From Caballeronia sp. TF1N1 (GTDB lineage Bacteria > Pseudomonadota > Gammaproteobacteria > Burkholderiales > Burkholderiaceae): 64,000 nt of DNA. The translations under genes were made by a program, and so were the position numbers. Positions 43,783 to 53,856 of the stretch are shown here, one piece after another; position 1 is the first letter of the stretch, and each line of letters begins with the position of its first letter. Below the pieces are notes generated by a model. The model ran no database searches, was not told the DNA's origin, and worked only from the letters and a program-made list of their open reading frames with translations. Location of the stretch: positions 1 to 64,000 of the forward strand of contig NZ_CP084629.1 of NCBI RefSeq assembly GCF_022878925.1. Reading direction: 5' to 3'.

Positions 43783-44577
43783 ATGAGGAATGTAACGTCG
43801 ATCGCCTCTTTCAAGGCTGCTGTCCTGCTCGCCGCGACGCTCGGTGCCGGCGCCGCATCGGCGGCCGGAACGGTTCACTACGGGCTGGAAGCGCAGTATG
43901 CGCCGTTCGAGTTCAAGTCGGCATCGGGCGAACTGCAGGGTCTCGACGTCGATATCGGCAATGCGGTCTGCGCCGAACTCAAGATGAAATGCGAATGGAC
44001 CGAGAGTTCGTTCGACGGAATCATCCCCGCGTTGCAGGCGCGCAAATTCGACGTCATCAATTCGGCGATGAACGTCACGGAGAAGCGTCGACAGATCATC
44101 GACTTCACCAACATCATCTACAAGGTGCCGACGCAACTCGTGGCGAAAGCGGGCATCGGCCTCATGCCGACACCTGAATCGCTCAAAGGCAAGAACATCG
44201 GCGTGTTGCAGGGATCCACTCAAGAGACTTACGCAAAGGCGAAGTGGGCCAATAACGGCGTGACCGTCACGACCTATCAGGACCAGAACCAGATCTATAC
44301 GGACCTCAAGTCCGGCCGTATCGACGGCACGCTGGTGCTTTCCGCCGCCGGGCAATCCGGCTTCCTGTCGAAACCGGATGGCGCGGGCTACGCCTTCGCG
44401 GGCGGCCCGGTGAACGACGACGCGATCCTCGGCAGCGGCATTGCGTTCGGTGTGCGCAAGGACGACGGCGCGTTGAAGGAGCGCCTGAACAAGGCTATCG
44501 CCAAACTGCAGGCGAACGGCACGGTCAAGACCCTGGCAAGGAAATATCTCGGCGATATCGACGTCTCTCCGAAGTAA
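43783..44577 (+). CDS. Amino acid ABC transporter substrate-binding protein, orphan (family 3)
   Basis: A 264-residue periplasmic protein of the lysine/arginine/ornithine binding type. The signal peptide ends near ASAAG (about residue 25). LEAQYAPFEFKSASGELQGLDVDIGNA and the hallmark DVINSAMNVTEKRRQIIDFTN are visible, with two Cys in CAELKMKC as in LAO-binding proteins. The start at 43783 removes 22 residues without signal character. No permease or ATPase gene adjoins it; the next gene is a secondary cationic amino acid carrier. It presumably shares a transporter encoded elsewhere. Confidence 0.88.
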   Translation: MRNVTSIASFKAAVLLAATLGAGAASAAGTVHYGLEAQYAPFEFKSASGELQGLDVDIGNAVCAELKMKCEWTESSFDGIIPALQARKFDVINSAMNVTEKRRQIIDFTNIIYKVPTQLVAKAGIGLMPTPESLKGKNIGVLQGSTQETYAKAKWANNGVTVTTYQDQNQIYTDLKSGRIDGTLVLSAAGQSGFLSKPDGAGYAFAGGPVNDDAILGSGIAFGVRKDDGALKERLNKAIAKLQANGTVKTLARKYLGDIDVSPK

Positions 44578-44793
44578 ATCTATCGCTCGTGGCAATCCGC
44601 GAACGCCGGGCCTTGCGCGCGGCGGGCGCGGGAAATCCATTGGTCGACTTTATTATTTTCGGTCTACACTGAATTCATCGCCTATCCACCGATTAACCGA
44701 TCAACTCCTCAGCAGGCGCGTTTGTAGTCCTCCGCGAGCCGAAGCATGCCGAGTCGGTCCGTGCCCAACATCATTTGAACGGGACGACTCATC

Positions 44794-46251
44794 ATGGCCG
44801 ATACGAGTTACATGGCGCGCAAATCCGTCGCCGATATCGTGGGAAGCGCGGACGCGGAAGGCAGTCACCTATCGAAAACCCTCGGCGCCACGAGCATTAC
44901 GGCAATGGGTATCGGCGCGATCATCGGCGCTGGCATCTTCGTGCTGACGGGCACCGCCGCCGCGCAATTCGCGGGGCCGAGCATCATGTTGTCATTCGTT
45001 TTGGGCGGCATTGCATGCGCGTTCGTGGGTCTGTGCTACTCGGAACTGGCGGCCATGCTGCCTGTATGCGGCAGTAGTTATACCTACACGTATGCCACGC
45101 TCGGCGAGATTTTCGCGTGGATCATCGGCTGGGATCTGATCCTCGAATATGCGATGGGCGCGGCGACGGTGGCGGTCGGCTGGTCGGGCTATATCGTGAG
45201 CCTCTTGCATAACGTGGGCGTCACGATTCCGCCTGCGCTCGCGGCCGCACCCGGCACCGTCATCAAGCTCGCCGACGGAAGCACCGTGACGGGCGTCATC
45301 AATTTGCCGGCGGTGTTCATCATCGGCGTGCTGACCACGCTGCTCGTGCTCGGTACGAAGGAATCCGCACGGCTCAACAACATCATGGTGGCGGTCAAGC
45401 TGGTCGTCGTGGTGGCCTTCATCGCGCTCGGCATCTTCTTCGTGAAGCCGGCGAACTGGCATCCGTTCATTCCGCCGAACACGGGCGAATTCGGCAACTT
45501 CGGCATGAGCGGCATCTTGCGCGGCTCCGCCGTGGTGTTCTTCGCGTTCATCGGTTTCGATGCCGTCTCCACTGCCGCGCAAGAAGCGAAGAAACCGCAG
45601 CGCGACATGCCTATCGGCATTCTCGGATCGCTCGTCATCTGCACGGTGCTGTACATCCTCGTTGCGGGCGTGCTCACCGGGCTCGTGCCTTACGGCGAAC
45701 TCAACGTGCCCGATCCCATCGCGAAGGGCGTGGATGCCATCGGCATGAACTGGTTCTCCATTCTCATCAAGATCGGCGCGCTGACGGGTTTGACCACGGT
45801 GATTCTCGTGCTGCTCTACGGACAAAGCCGCATCTTCTTCACGATGTCGACCGACGGCCTGCTTCCGGGGCTTTTTGCGCGGGTGCATCCGCGGCTCAAG
45901 ACGCCGCATTTGAGCCAGATTCTCATTGGTTCGATTGTCGCGATCGTCGCGGCGCTCACGCCCATCAGCGTGCTTGGCGAGATGGTCAGTATCGGCACCT
46001 TGTTCGCGTTCATTCTCGTGTGCGGCGCGGTGATCTATCTGCGGCGCAGCGATTCCGGCGCCAATCGCCCGTTCAGGGTTCCGGGCGTGCCCATCGTCCC
46101 GATTCTGGGCATCCTCTTTTGCCTCCTGCTGATGTCCGGTTTGCCGCTCGTCACGTGGGTTCGGCTCGTGGTTTGGCTCGTCATCGGCATGGTGATCTAT
46201 GTGTCGTATGGCCGGAAACATTCGAAACTGCGCTTCCCGGAACGGCAATGA
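44794..46251 (+). CDS. APC-superfamily cationic amino acid permease
   Basis: A 485-residue carrier with about twelve membrane segments, of the CAT/YfnA group. The first helix motif GIGAIIGAGIFVLTGTAAAQFAG is the APC substrate-binding signature, and VFFAFIGFDAVSTAAQEAKKPQRDMP is diagnostic of CAT-type carriers. The end is a short basic tail (YGRKHSKLRFPERQ). It follows an orphan LAO-type binding protein gene by 216 bp, so the pair may both serve basic amino acids, though they use different mechanisms. Confidence 0.92.
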   Translation: MADTSYMARKSVADIVGSADAEGSHLSKTLGATSITAMGIGAIIGAGIFVLTGTAAAQFAGPSIMLSFVLGGIACAFVGLCYSELAAMLPVCGSSYTYTYATLGEIFAWIIGWDLILEYAMGAATVAVGWSGYIVSLLHNVGVTIPPALAAAPGTVIKLADGSTVTGVINLPAVFIIGVLTTLLVLGTKESARLNNIMVAVKLVVVVAFIALGIFFVKPANWHPFIPPNTGEFGNFGMSGILRGSAVVFFAFIGFDAVSTAAQEAKKPQRDMPIGILGSLVICTVLYILVAGVLTGLVPYGELNVPDPIAKGVDAIGMNWFSILIKIGALTGLTTVILVLLYGQSRIFFTMSTDGLLPGLFARVHPRLKTPHLSQILIGSIVAIVAALTPISVLGEMVSIGTLFAFILVCGAVIYLRRSDSGANRPFRVPGVPIVPILGILFCLLLMSGLPLVTWVRLVVWLVIGMVIYVSYGRKHSKLRFPERQ

Positions 46252-46281
46252 ACGCTTGAGGGCGCGTCGCGCGTTATCTCA

Positions 46282-46307
46282 ATATTTCTCACATGCACGT
46301 GAAATAT
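46282..46307. promoter_or_regulatory. AT-rich inverted repeat upstream of the 45-residue gene
   Basis: Seven-base arms ATATTTC (46282-46288) and GAAATAT (46301-46307) separated by 12 bases, 31 bp after the permease stop and 66 bp before the small gene. It could be an operator or a weak hairpin; no T-run follows. Confidence 0.35.
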
Positions 46308-46340
46308 GCTCGTTTTGCGACGACACCGGGCCGGCTTAGA

Positions 46341-46361
46341 CTGGGATGTTAATCATCCCAG
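46341..46361 (+). promoter_or_regulatory. Hairpin overlapping the ribosome site of the 45-residue gene
   Basis: Perfect eight-base arms CTGGGATG (46341-46348) and CATCCCAG (46354-46361) around loop TTAAT. The right arm covers the first bases of the ribosome site AGGAG (46360-46364), twelve bases before the ATG at 46373. If it forms in the transcript it should restrict translation; it could also be a protein-binding palindrome. Confidence 0.5.
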
Positions 46362-46372
46362 GAGCATTTCTC

Positions 46373-46510
46373 ATGAGCGTGTCTTTATATGAGTTGTCCT
46401 CGGTCGCGGTCATACTCGGTGTCGTCGGCTTGATGCTCGTCAGGGCGTTCGCGGCTTCGCATGCGGATAGCGTCGATGTTTTCAGGAAGACGGACGCGGA
46501 GAAACGTTAG
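46373..46510 (+). CDS. Small single-pass membrane protein, 45 residues, unknown function
   Basis: ATG at 46373 after AGGAG, TAG at 46508-46510. The peptide begins MSVSLYELSSVAVILGVVGL, continues with one hydrophobic helix of about 18-20 residues (SSVAVILGVVGLMLVRAF) and ends in a polar, charged tail (DVFRKTDAEKR). The family is not recognised. Good ribosome site, a hairpin over that site and typical codon use support a real gene. It lies between the permease and a convergent binding-protein gene. Confidence 0.6.
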   Translation: MSVSLYELSSVAVILGVVGLMLVRAFAASHADSVDVFRKTDAEKR

Positions 46511-46538
46511 TTTTTCCAAGGCCACGTGATGCAGACGG

Positions 46539-47684
46539 TCAGTTGTGAATGACGTCCGCGACGATCTTCTTGTCGTCCTTGAACTGATACACGGTGATCG
46601 CCGCAGTGGTCAGATCGCCATGCGGATCGAAGGCGATATTGCCCGTCACGCCGTCATAGCGAGTTGCGGGCATCGCGGCCAGAATCTTCGTGCGGTCGGT
46701 GGAGTTTGCGCGCTTCATTGCATCGACGATCACATATACCGAGTCATACGCGAACGGCGCATACGCGTTGATCGGCGTCTTGAAGCGTTCCACATAGCGC
46801 TTTTCGAATTCCGCGCCACGCGGCATGCGTGCAAGCGGCAAGCCCGCTTCGGAACAAACCAGATTGACGATGGCATCGCCCGCAAGCGAACTCATCTTGT
46901 CCGTGCATGCGCCATCGCCTGCCAATACGCGCGCGTTGATGCCCAGATTGGCCGCCTGCTTGACGAGCGGACCAGCCGTTGCATCCGATCCGCCGTACAT
47001 GATGACGTCCGGCTTCAGACCTTTAACCTTGGTCAGGATCGCGCGAAAATCGGTGGCTTTGTCGCTGGTCGCTTCGTGCGTCACGATAGCGCCGCCGCCC
47101 GATGACACCGCCTTCGAGAATTGTTCGGCAAGCCCTTGCCCGTAAGCGGTCGAGTCGTCGATCACGGCCACGCGCCGTGCTTTCAGCGTGTTGGTGGCAA
47201 AGCGTGCGAGCGCGGGGCCTTGCATGGCATCCGTCGCCACGAGACGAAACGCCGTCTTGTAGCCCTGCTGCGTATAAGCTGGATTGGTGGATGCGGGCGT
47301 GACCTGCACGACGCCCGCTTCGCTATAGATGCGCGATGCCGGAATCGACACGCCCGAGTTGATGTCGCCGACTACCGCGACCACGCCATCATCGACCAGC
47401 TTCTGCGCGATCTGCGTTCCGGTGCGCGGGTCGGCCGCGTCGTCTTGCGAATCGAGTTGCAGCGTTACGTTCTTGCCGCCGATGACGAGATGCCGCGCGT
47501 TGATTTCATCGACAGCCAAGCGCGCCGCATTCTCGCTGTCCTTGCCGATGTTGGCGAGCTGGCCGGTCAACGGCGCGGCATGACCGATCAGCACGACCGC
47601 ATCGGCGGCATGCGCGGCAAGCGGAGCGAACGATGCACAGACAGCAAGCGTCGCGGACAACGGATACATAGCGCGTGGTTTCAT
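46539..47684 (-). CDS. Branched-chain amino acid-type ABC transporter substrate-binding protein, orphan
   Basis: A 381-residue periplasmic protein of the LivK/LivJ class. The signal peptide ends near LAAHA-ADAV (about residue 27). VVLIGHAAPLTGQLANIGKDSENAARLAVDEIN and GVVAVVGDINSGVSIPASRIYSEAGV are hallmarks. The ATG at 47684 has AGAGGT upstream. No Liv permease or ATPase genes adjoin. It is the last gene of a leftward set with DUF2848 and amidase genes, 126 bp after the amidase, so its ligand may be the amide handled by that enzyme rather than a branched-chain amino acid. Confidence 0.9.
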   Translation of the reverse strand: MKPRAMYPLSATLAVCASFAPLAAHAADAVVLIGHAAPLTGQLANIGKDSENAARLAVDEINARHLVIGGKNVTLQLDSQDDAADPRTGTQIAQKLVDDGVVAVVGDINSGVSIPASRIYSEAGVVQVTPASTNPAYTQQGYKTAFRLVATDAMQGPALARFATNTLKARRVAVIDDSTAYGQGLAEQFSKAVSSGGGAIVTHEATSDKATDFRAILTKVKGLKPDVIMYGGSDATAGPLVKQAANLGINARVLAGDGACTDKMSSLAGDAIVNLVCSEAGLPLARMPRGAEFEKRYVERFKTPINAYAPFAYDSVYVIVDAMKRANSTDRTKILAAMPATRYDGVTGNIAFDPHGDLTTAAITVYQFKDDKKIVADVIHN

Positions 47685-47810
47685 GGTTGGACCTCTTTGA
47701 TCGTGGATATCGGGTTGGCAACAAGGGGTTAGCAACAAGGTGAACGCAGTATTCGGTGGTCGATATACGTTGTCCAACGAGTAATTCCTGTCGCCCGCGA
47801 TAAGAATTCG

Positions 47811-49160
47811 TTAAGCGTTCGAGCGCATTTGCCTTAAGCGCGCCTCGACGCCGCGACCGATTGCGAGAACGGCGGCATCGGCGAATGCGGGACCGACAAT
47901 CGACATTCCCACCGGCAATTCGCCCTCGCGATGACACGGCAATGTGAGCGCGCAGCCATCGAGCAAATTGACGATGCCTGGATTGCGCAGCGTCTTCGCA
48001 TTGACCGCGAAGAAGTGTTCGTCGTCATGTTCGAGCGCTTCCAGAAACGGTGCAACGATGGCGACGGTCGGCATGAGCCATGCATCGAAGGGCGCGAGCC
48101 GTCGTCGTGCGCCGCGAATGAAACGCTCGCGTGCGGCCATCAGATCAATGTAATCCGCCGCCAGAAAACGCTCTCCCCGACGCAGGCGCGCGAGCACGCG
48201 CGGGTCGTACCGATGCCCTTCCCGAGCCACGAGATGCCGATGCCACGCCCACGCCTGCGATGCCGTGATGCCCGGTTGAGGCGCATGTTCGAGCACGTCG
48301 CGCAGCTCCGGAAAGTCGATTGACTCGATAGTCGCGCCCGCTGTCCGCAATGCATCGAGGGCGCGTTCGAACGCCGCGCGCACGGCATCGTCCGCGTCAT
48401 CGACGACATTGGCATAGGTTACGCACAAGCGCAGCGTATCGAGCGGGCGCGCCGTGGTATCGGGCGTCTCGGCGGACAGAATGGCGTCGGCCGCCGCGCA
48501 GCAATCGACGCTGTTCGCAATCGCGCCGACCGAATCGAATGCGCTTGCGAGCGGCAATACGCCGTCGAGCGGCACGCGACGCGCGGTCGGCTTGAACGCC
48601 GTGAGACCGCAGAATGCCGCCGGTATGCGCAAGGAGCCGCCCGTATCCGTGCCGAGCGCCCACGCCACGTGTGAGCGCGCAACGGAGACCGCCGCGCCCG
48701 AACTCGATCCGCCCGCTACCCGACGCGCATCATGCGGATTGCGCGGCGTGCCGTGATGCGGATTCAGCCCGAGCCCCGAATACGCGAACTCGCTCATGTT
48801 GGTCCGGCCGACGAAGACCGCGCCCGCATCGCGCAGACGCGAGACCGCGACGCTATCGCGCGTGGCCGGTTCAGCGCCTTGCAGCACGCGCGAGCCGGCG
48901 GCGGTGACTTCGCCCTTCACATCGAACAGGTCCTTGATGGAGACGGGAACGCCCGCAAGCGACGACGGTACGTAGTCGCGCAGACGCAAGGCATCGCTCG
49001 TCATGGCGGCCGCGTGCGACGACTCGCGATCCACGCTCACATAGGTGCTCGGGTCTACGTGGGTATCGCGCTGGATCGTTTCGAACGAGGCGTCGACGAG
49101 ACTCGACGCCGTGGCTTGCCCCGTTGCGAGCGCGTGCTGAATGGTGCTGATGGTCGGCAT
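47811..49160 (-). CDS. Amidase (amidase-signature family)
   Basis: A 449-residue amide hydrolase with the Ser-cisSer-Lys triad: Lys in VPVSIKDLFDVKG (about residue 75), and the signature VAGGSSSGAAVSVA with the nucleophile segment GTDTGGSLRIPAAFCG (about residues 145-175). PTARRVPLDGVLPLA also fits the family. The ATG at 49160 gives MPTISTIQHALATGQ; the frame is open well beyond it but only overlaps the upstream gene. It starts 5 bp after the DUF2848 stop. Members act on many amides, biuret or allophanate; the substrate is not readable here, and the AllA-like neighbour hints at ureide chemistry. Confidence 0.9.
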   Translation of the reverse strand: MPTISTIQHALATGQATASSLVDASFETIQRDTHVDPSTYVSVDRESSHAAAMTSDALRLRDYVPSSLAGVPVSIKDLFDVKGEVTAAGSRVLQGAEPATRDSVAVSRLRDAGAVFVGRTNMSEFAYSGLGLNPHHGTPRNPHDARRVAGGSSSGAAVSVARSHVAWALGTDTGGSLRIPAAFCGLTAFKPTARRVPLDGVLPLASAFDSVGAIANSVDCCAAADAILSAETPDTTARPLDTLRLCVTYANVVDDADDAVRAAFERALDALRTAGATIESIDFPELRDVLEHAPQPGITASQAWAWHRHLVAREGHRYDPRVLARLRRGERFLAADYIDLMAARERFIRGARRRLAPFDAWLMPTVAIVAPFLEALEHDDEHFFAVNAKTLRNPGIVNLLDGCALTLPCHREGELPVGMSIVGPAFADAAVLAIGRGVEARLRQMRSNA

Positions 49161-49165
49161 GGCCG

Positions 49166-49849
49166 TCACTCCACGTGCGCGAGCGCATTCACGCCATAAC
49201 GATGAACCAGCGTGCGCCGCAAGACCGGATCGTGCAGTTCGATCTCGAAGCTCCACGCGGGCAGCAGTGCGCCGAGCAGTGCTTGCGTGCCGCAATAAAG
49301 CACCGTGCCGGAAGGTAACGAACGCGTGTGCCCGAGCCCGGTCAACAGAATGGCCGGCGGCAGCAATCGTGCAAGCGAGCCTTCCTGATAGAGCACGCGC
49401 TCGCCATGCGGATCGATACGCCAGCTTCGCGCAATCAACTGGTCCCAATGGGCAGCGACATCGTCGTAGCGCCAGAGCGTCGCGCCGAGCGGCTTCGCGC
49501 ACATCTGCTTGGAAACGGCCACGTCGTAGCTTTCTGCCTTGCGGTCCGTATGGTACGAGCCGACGCCGACCAGCAGACCATGGCTCGCGTCCGACACGAG
49601 CACGGCCTCCACCTCGCCCGAAGAATTGCCGCCGACGACATCGATCCGTTCGTCCACGGTCAGCAGCGACGCCGCGACTTCGTAGAAGCATGGCGTCGTG
49701 GCCGGGCGCTTTACGCCCAGCGCGGCAAGTTCGGCGATATGGTGCTCGACTTCCGCGCTGTCGCGCCCCGCCCAGCCGGCGATGATGAGCCGTGCGGGAC
49801 TGAACGCGAATCGCGGTCCATCTTCGATGACGAATGAAATGGCTGACAT
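49166..49849 (-). CDS. DUF2848 family protein
   Basis: A 227-residue protein of DUF2848, distantly related to fumarylacetoacetate hydrolases. Features are MSAISFVIEDGPRFAFSPAR at the start, RPATTPCFYEVAASLLTVDE, VGVGSYHTDRKAESYDVAVSKQMCAKPLG (about residues 95-125) and LPSGTVLYCGTQALLG. Function unproven; an FAH-like C-C or decarboxylating step is possible. It is translationally close to the amidase and divergent from a LysR gene across about 160 bp, a typical regulator-target layout. Confidence 0.83.
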   Translation of the reverse strand: MSAISFVIEDGPRFAFSPARLIIAGWAGRDSAEVEHHIAELAALGVKRPATTPCFYEVAASLLTVDERIDVVGGNSSGEVEAVLVSDASHGLLVGVGSYHTDRKAESYDVAVSKQMCAKPLGATLWRYDDVAAHWDQLIARSWRIDPHGERVLYQEGSLARLLPPAILLTGLGHTRSLPSGTVLYCGTQALLGALLPAWSFEIELHDPVLRRTLVHRYGVNALAHVE

Positions 49850-50011
49850 GTGAGCTTCGAGATAAGGATGACGACGCCCACAGTGTTCGCGTCGAGCGCG
49901 TGCCGTGTCCAACAAATAAAACTTGAGGCAAGTGCGGAGAATTTCTTGTCGTTCGACGCTTATTGCGGCGCTACACTGGGCCGTCCGATACGACTCGCCC
50001 TGGCATCCACC

Positions 50012-50974
50012 ATGAACGTCCGCTTTCTCGAGACCTTCGTCTGGCTCGCGCGCTTGCGTAGCTTCCGGCTGACCGCCGAGCGCATGCACGCCACGCAAGC
50101 CGCGATTTCGAGCCGCATTTCAGCGCTCGAACTCGAACTCGGCGTGAAGCTCTTCGAGCGCGGTCCGCGTGAGGTCACGCTGACTCAGGACGGCACCAAG
50201 GCGCTCGCCTTCGCCGAACAGATCGTGCAGATCAACCGCGCGATGGTCGAGAGCGTGGGCGACCGGCGCAACATCGCGGGCATGTTGCGGCTCGGCGCAA
50301 TCGAATCGGTCGTGCATACATGGCTGCCCGAATTGCTCAAGCGGGTGCGCGAAGAGTACCCGCGTCTCACGCTCGAATTGACGAGCGACACATCCGCGAA
50401 TTTGTCGGCTCAAGTTGCGCATGGTCATTTGGATGCCGCGTTGCTGAGCACGCCGATCAACGGTGCCGATGTCGGCAACGCATTGCTTGGCAGCTTGCCC
50501 ATGTGCTGGGTCGCGAGCCCGGCGCTGGGCTTGTCCGACGAGACGCTCTCGGAGAGCGAGCTTGCCGCGTTTCAGATCGTGAGTTTCGCGCGGCACTCGC
50601 AGCCGCACGCCTTTCTCGTCGATCTATTCGCGGCGGCCGGCGAGAACCAGGTGCAGATCAATTGTCTTTCGTCCGCTGCGGCGATCAGCCGGCTCGTCGT
50701 CGATGGCTTCGGCATTGCAGCCGTGCCTGCCGCCTTCGTGATGCGCGAAATCGAAAGCGGGCAATTGCAGACGCTGCGTGTCGCGCACCACGTGCCTGGC
50801 CTGCCGCTCGTCGTGTCGTATCGGCGCAGCGCGGACAGCCTGTTGCCCGAGTCCATCGCCCGGCTTGCACGCGCGATCATGCTCGATTACAGCTTGAAGC
50901 ACGGACCGCGCTTCGCGCTCGTGCCGGAAACCGCTGACGATATTGCCGCCGGCTTTGCCCGTACCTCGCCTTGA
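50012..50974 (+). CDS. LysR-family transcriptional regulator of the amidase/DUF2848 cluster
   Basis: A 320-residue LysR protein with HTH at about residues 3-60 (SFRLTAERMHATQAAISSRISALE) and effector domain (GAIESVVHTWLPELLKRVREEYPRLTLEL). The ATG at 50012 gives MNVRFLETFVWLARL, the normal LysR start. It diverges from DUF2848-amidase and is followed closely by the AllA-like gene on its own strand, so it likely controls both arms. Confidence 0.9.
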   Translation: MNVRFLETFVWLARLRSFRLTAERMHATQAAISSRISALELELGVKLFERGPREVTLTQDGTKALAFAEQIVQINRAMVESVGDRRNIAGMLRLGAIESVVHTWLPELLKRVREEYPRLTLELTSDTSANLSAQVAHGHLDAALLSTPINGADVGNALLGSLPMCWVASPALGLSDETLSESELAAFQIVSFARHSQPHAFLVDLFAAAGENQVQINCLSSAAAISRLVVDGFGIAAVPAAFVMREIESGQLQTLRVAHHVPGLPLVVSYRRSADSLLPESIARLARAIMLDYSLKHGPRFALVPETADDIAAGFARTSP

Positions 50975-50988
50975 ACACTTGGAGACTT

Positions 50989-51522
50989 ATGCCGAACGTC
51001 CTTGATATCGAACCGCTCGATCCACTCGCCTGCGCGCCCTACGGCGTGATGCTCGGCACGCCCGCGCTCTCCGACGATCCCGCCACCTACCTGAGCCCCG
51101 CGTCCGACTACTGGCGCACGCATCTCTTCGCGCCCGGTGACGATCAGCCTGCGGAGATTCTCTGGGTGATTTATCGCAAGCAGCCTGCGACGGTGGCGCG
51201 ACTCGAAGCGCATCTTCTGACGCAGCAGGCTATCGTGCCGCTGACCGGGCCGATTGTTCAGATCGTTGCTACATCGAATGCCGAAGGGTTGCCCGATCCG
51301 GCAACGCTGCGCGCGTTCGAGATTACGCCGGGCACCGGACTGTGCATGCATCCGCGCACGTGGCACGCGACGAGAGTGGAACAGCCGGAAGTGACGTGCC
51401 TGATGTTGACACGCCCGTCCACCACGCGCGATTTAACGGCCCATCTGATTCAGGGCAAAAGTCTGGTTGAATCGAGCATTGCGCAAATACCGTTGTACGA
51501 ACTGTCTGATCGCGCCGATTAG
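50989..51522 (+). CDS. Ureidoglycolate lyase (AllA)-family protein
   Basis: A 177-residue cupin-fold protein of the ureidoglycolate lyase family. It shows IEPLDPLACAPYGVMLG at the start, PATVARLEAHLLTQQAIVPLTG (cupin strand) and FEITPGTGLCMHPRTWHA (about residue 115) with the conserved His pair. AllA splits ureidoglycolate into glyoxylate and urea. GGAGA at 50981-50985 precedes the ATG. It starts 14 bp after the LysR stop. The sequence is rather divergent from E. coli AllA, so a related acyl-ureide substrate is possible. Confidence 0.75.
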   Translation: MPNVLDIEPLDPLACAPYGVMLGTPALSDDPATYLSPASDYWRTHLFAPGDDQPAEILWVIYRKQPATVARLEAHLLTQQAIVPLTGPIVQIVATSNAEGLPDPATLRAFEITPGTGLCMHPRTWHATRVEQPEVTCLMLTRPSTTRDLTAHLIQGKSLVESSIAQIPLYELSDRAD

Positions 51523-51534
51523 CAGTCGCTGCAC

Positions 51535-51969
51535 TCACTCTTCGACGATGTCTTCAAGAAGCGCAACAAGGTTGAGCTCACTGTCTCCGCGTCTGAAGTA
51601 GCCGTCGAATGCATCGAGCGATCCGCGCAGGCGTAATTCCGCTTCGTCGTAACCGGTCATTGCGATGATGCCCAGATCGCTAGTCGCGCCGATACTCCGA
51701 ATCACGGACGCAACCGCGAATCCGTCGAATTCGGGCATATTGATATCGAGCAAAATGACGTGCGGCATCCAATCTTGCAATATCTCGATTGCCTCCACGC
51801 CGCTGAAAGCGGTTCTTACGTGGAAACCGTCGGCGTCGAGAAGCGCACTTGTGGCGCACGCGCCGTGTTGATTGTCATCGACAACCAATACTCGCGCCTT
51901 TTGCGCACTGGTATGCACCTTCCTGGTCGAGAGCCGCCCGGCGATGGCGTTTTCCTGCGATCGGATCAT
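51535..51969 (-). CDS. Orphan single-domain response regulator
   Basis: A 144-residue protein made of an N-terminal tail of about 24 residues and one receiver domain. The acidic pair is in VLVVDDNQHG, the phospho-acceptor Asp in VILLDINMPEFDGF (about residue 75) and the switch Thr in IAMTGYD. The conserved Lys of beta-5 appears to be replaced by Arg (GYFRRGDSELN), which often alters phosphorylation behaviour. No output domain and no histidine kinase nearby. It may act through protein-protein contacts. Confidence 0.86.
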   Translation of the reverse strand: MIRSQENAIAGRLSTRKVHTSAQKARVLVVDDNQHGACATSALLDADGFHVRTAFSGVEAIEILQDWMPHVILLDINMPEFDGFAVASVIRSIGATSDLGIIAMTGYDEAELRLRGSLDAFDGYFRRGDSELNLVALLEDIVEE

Positions 51970-52346
51970 GCATGCGCTCCGGCGTGAGAATCTCTCCGAT
52001 AATGACGAACGCCTCGCTCATTGTCTATTTGTTTGCGATTATGGATTTAAGCGGAATGATTCGGAAGTTTCATTTCGCGGGTAACTCTTCCCTTTATTCG
52101 AAGCCCACTTTCCCGATGGCGCGCGCCGCAACCGAAAATCACGCGAATAGTGCATGTTTTGATTTAGCTAAAGACTTGGCGAGAAAGCGCGCCTTCATAA
52201 GAAAACCGCATGACACGCTGACCCGTAAAATCGATTTTTTCGAAACGGGATTTTACGGCTGGAGGTTTTTACTGGCGCTCGAATGCATGCGGATGCTTTA
52301 TTCGCGCGGCTGATCGCAAACACGCGCGGCGGCGGAACGCCAAACC
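51970..52346. other. Intergenic stretch with an inverted repeat, no gene seen
   Basis: About 380 AT-richer bases between the response regulator gene and the argG terminator. Open frames here have no recognisable content. One inverted repeat (52223-52258) is described separately. Confidence 0.4.
52223..52258. repeat. Ten-base inverted repeat CCGTAAAATC/GATTTTACGG
   Basis: Arms at 52223-52232 and 52249-52258 with a 16-base spacer that itself holds TTTTTT. It could be a transcript-end hairpin or a binding site. Function unknown. Confidence 0.4.
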
Positions 52347-52384
52347 AAAAAAAAGCGGGAGCCAGATTTTCACCTGGCTCCCGC
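52347..52384 (-). terminator. Rho-independent terminator of argG
   Basis: Read on the minus strand, 11 paired bases GCGGGAGCCAG/CTGGCTCCCGC (arms 52374-52384 and 52355-52365) around an 8-base loop are followed by eight T (52354-52347). It begins 13 bases past the argG stop. Textbook strength. Confidence 0.92.
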
Positions 52385-52397
52385 GCGTTCTTACGCG

Positions 52398-53786
<1,389 letters not shown>

Positions 53787-53856
53787 TTACCTGACGCGGG
53801 GGCCCACGCCCGCAGCGGGGCCCGATCTGGACAGCGAAAAAGCGAAGTAGCGATTG

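Noticed and set aside
44992-46248. 418-codon open frame antisense to the amino acid permease
   Set aside because: Low-complexity His/Asp/Glu/Arg composition mirrors a membrane protein gene; the permease on the plus strand is unambiguous.
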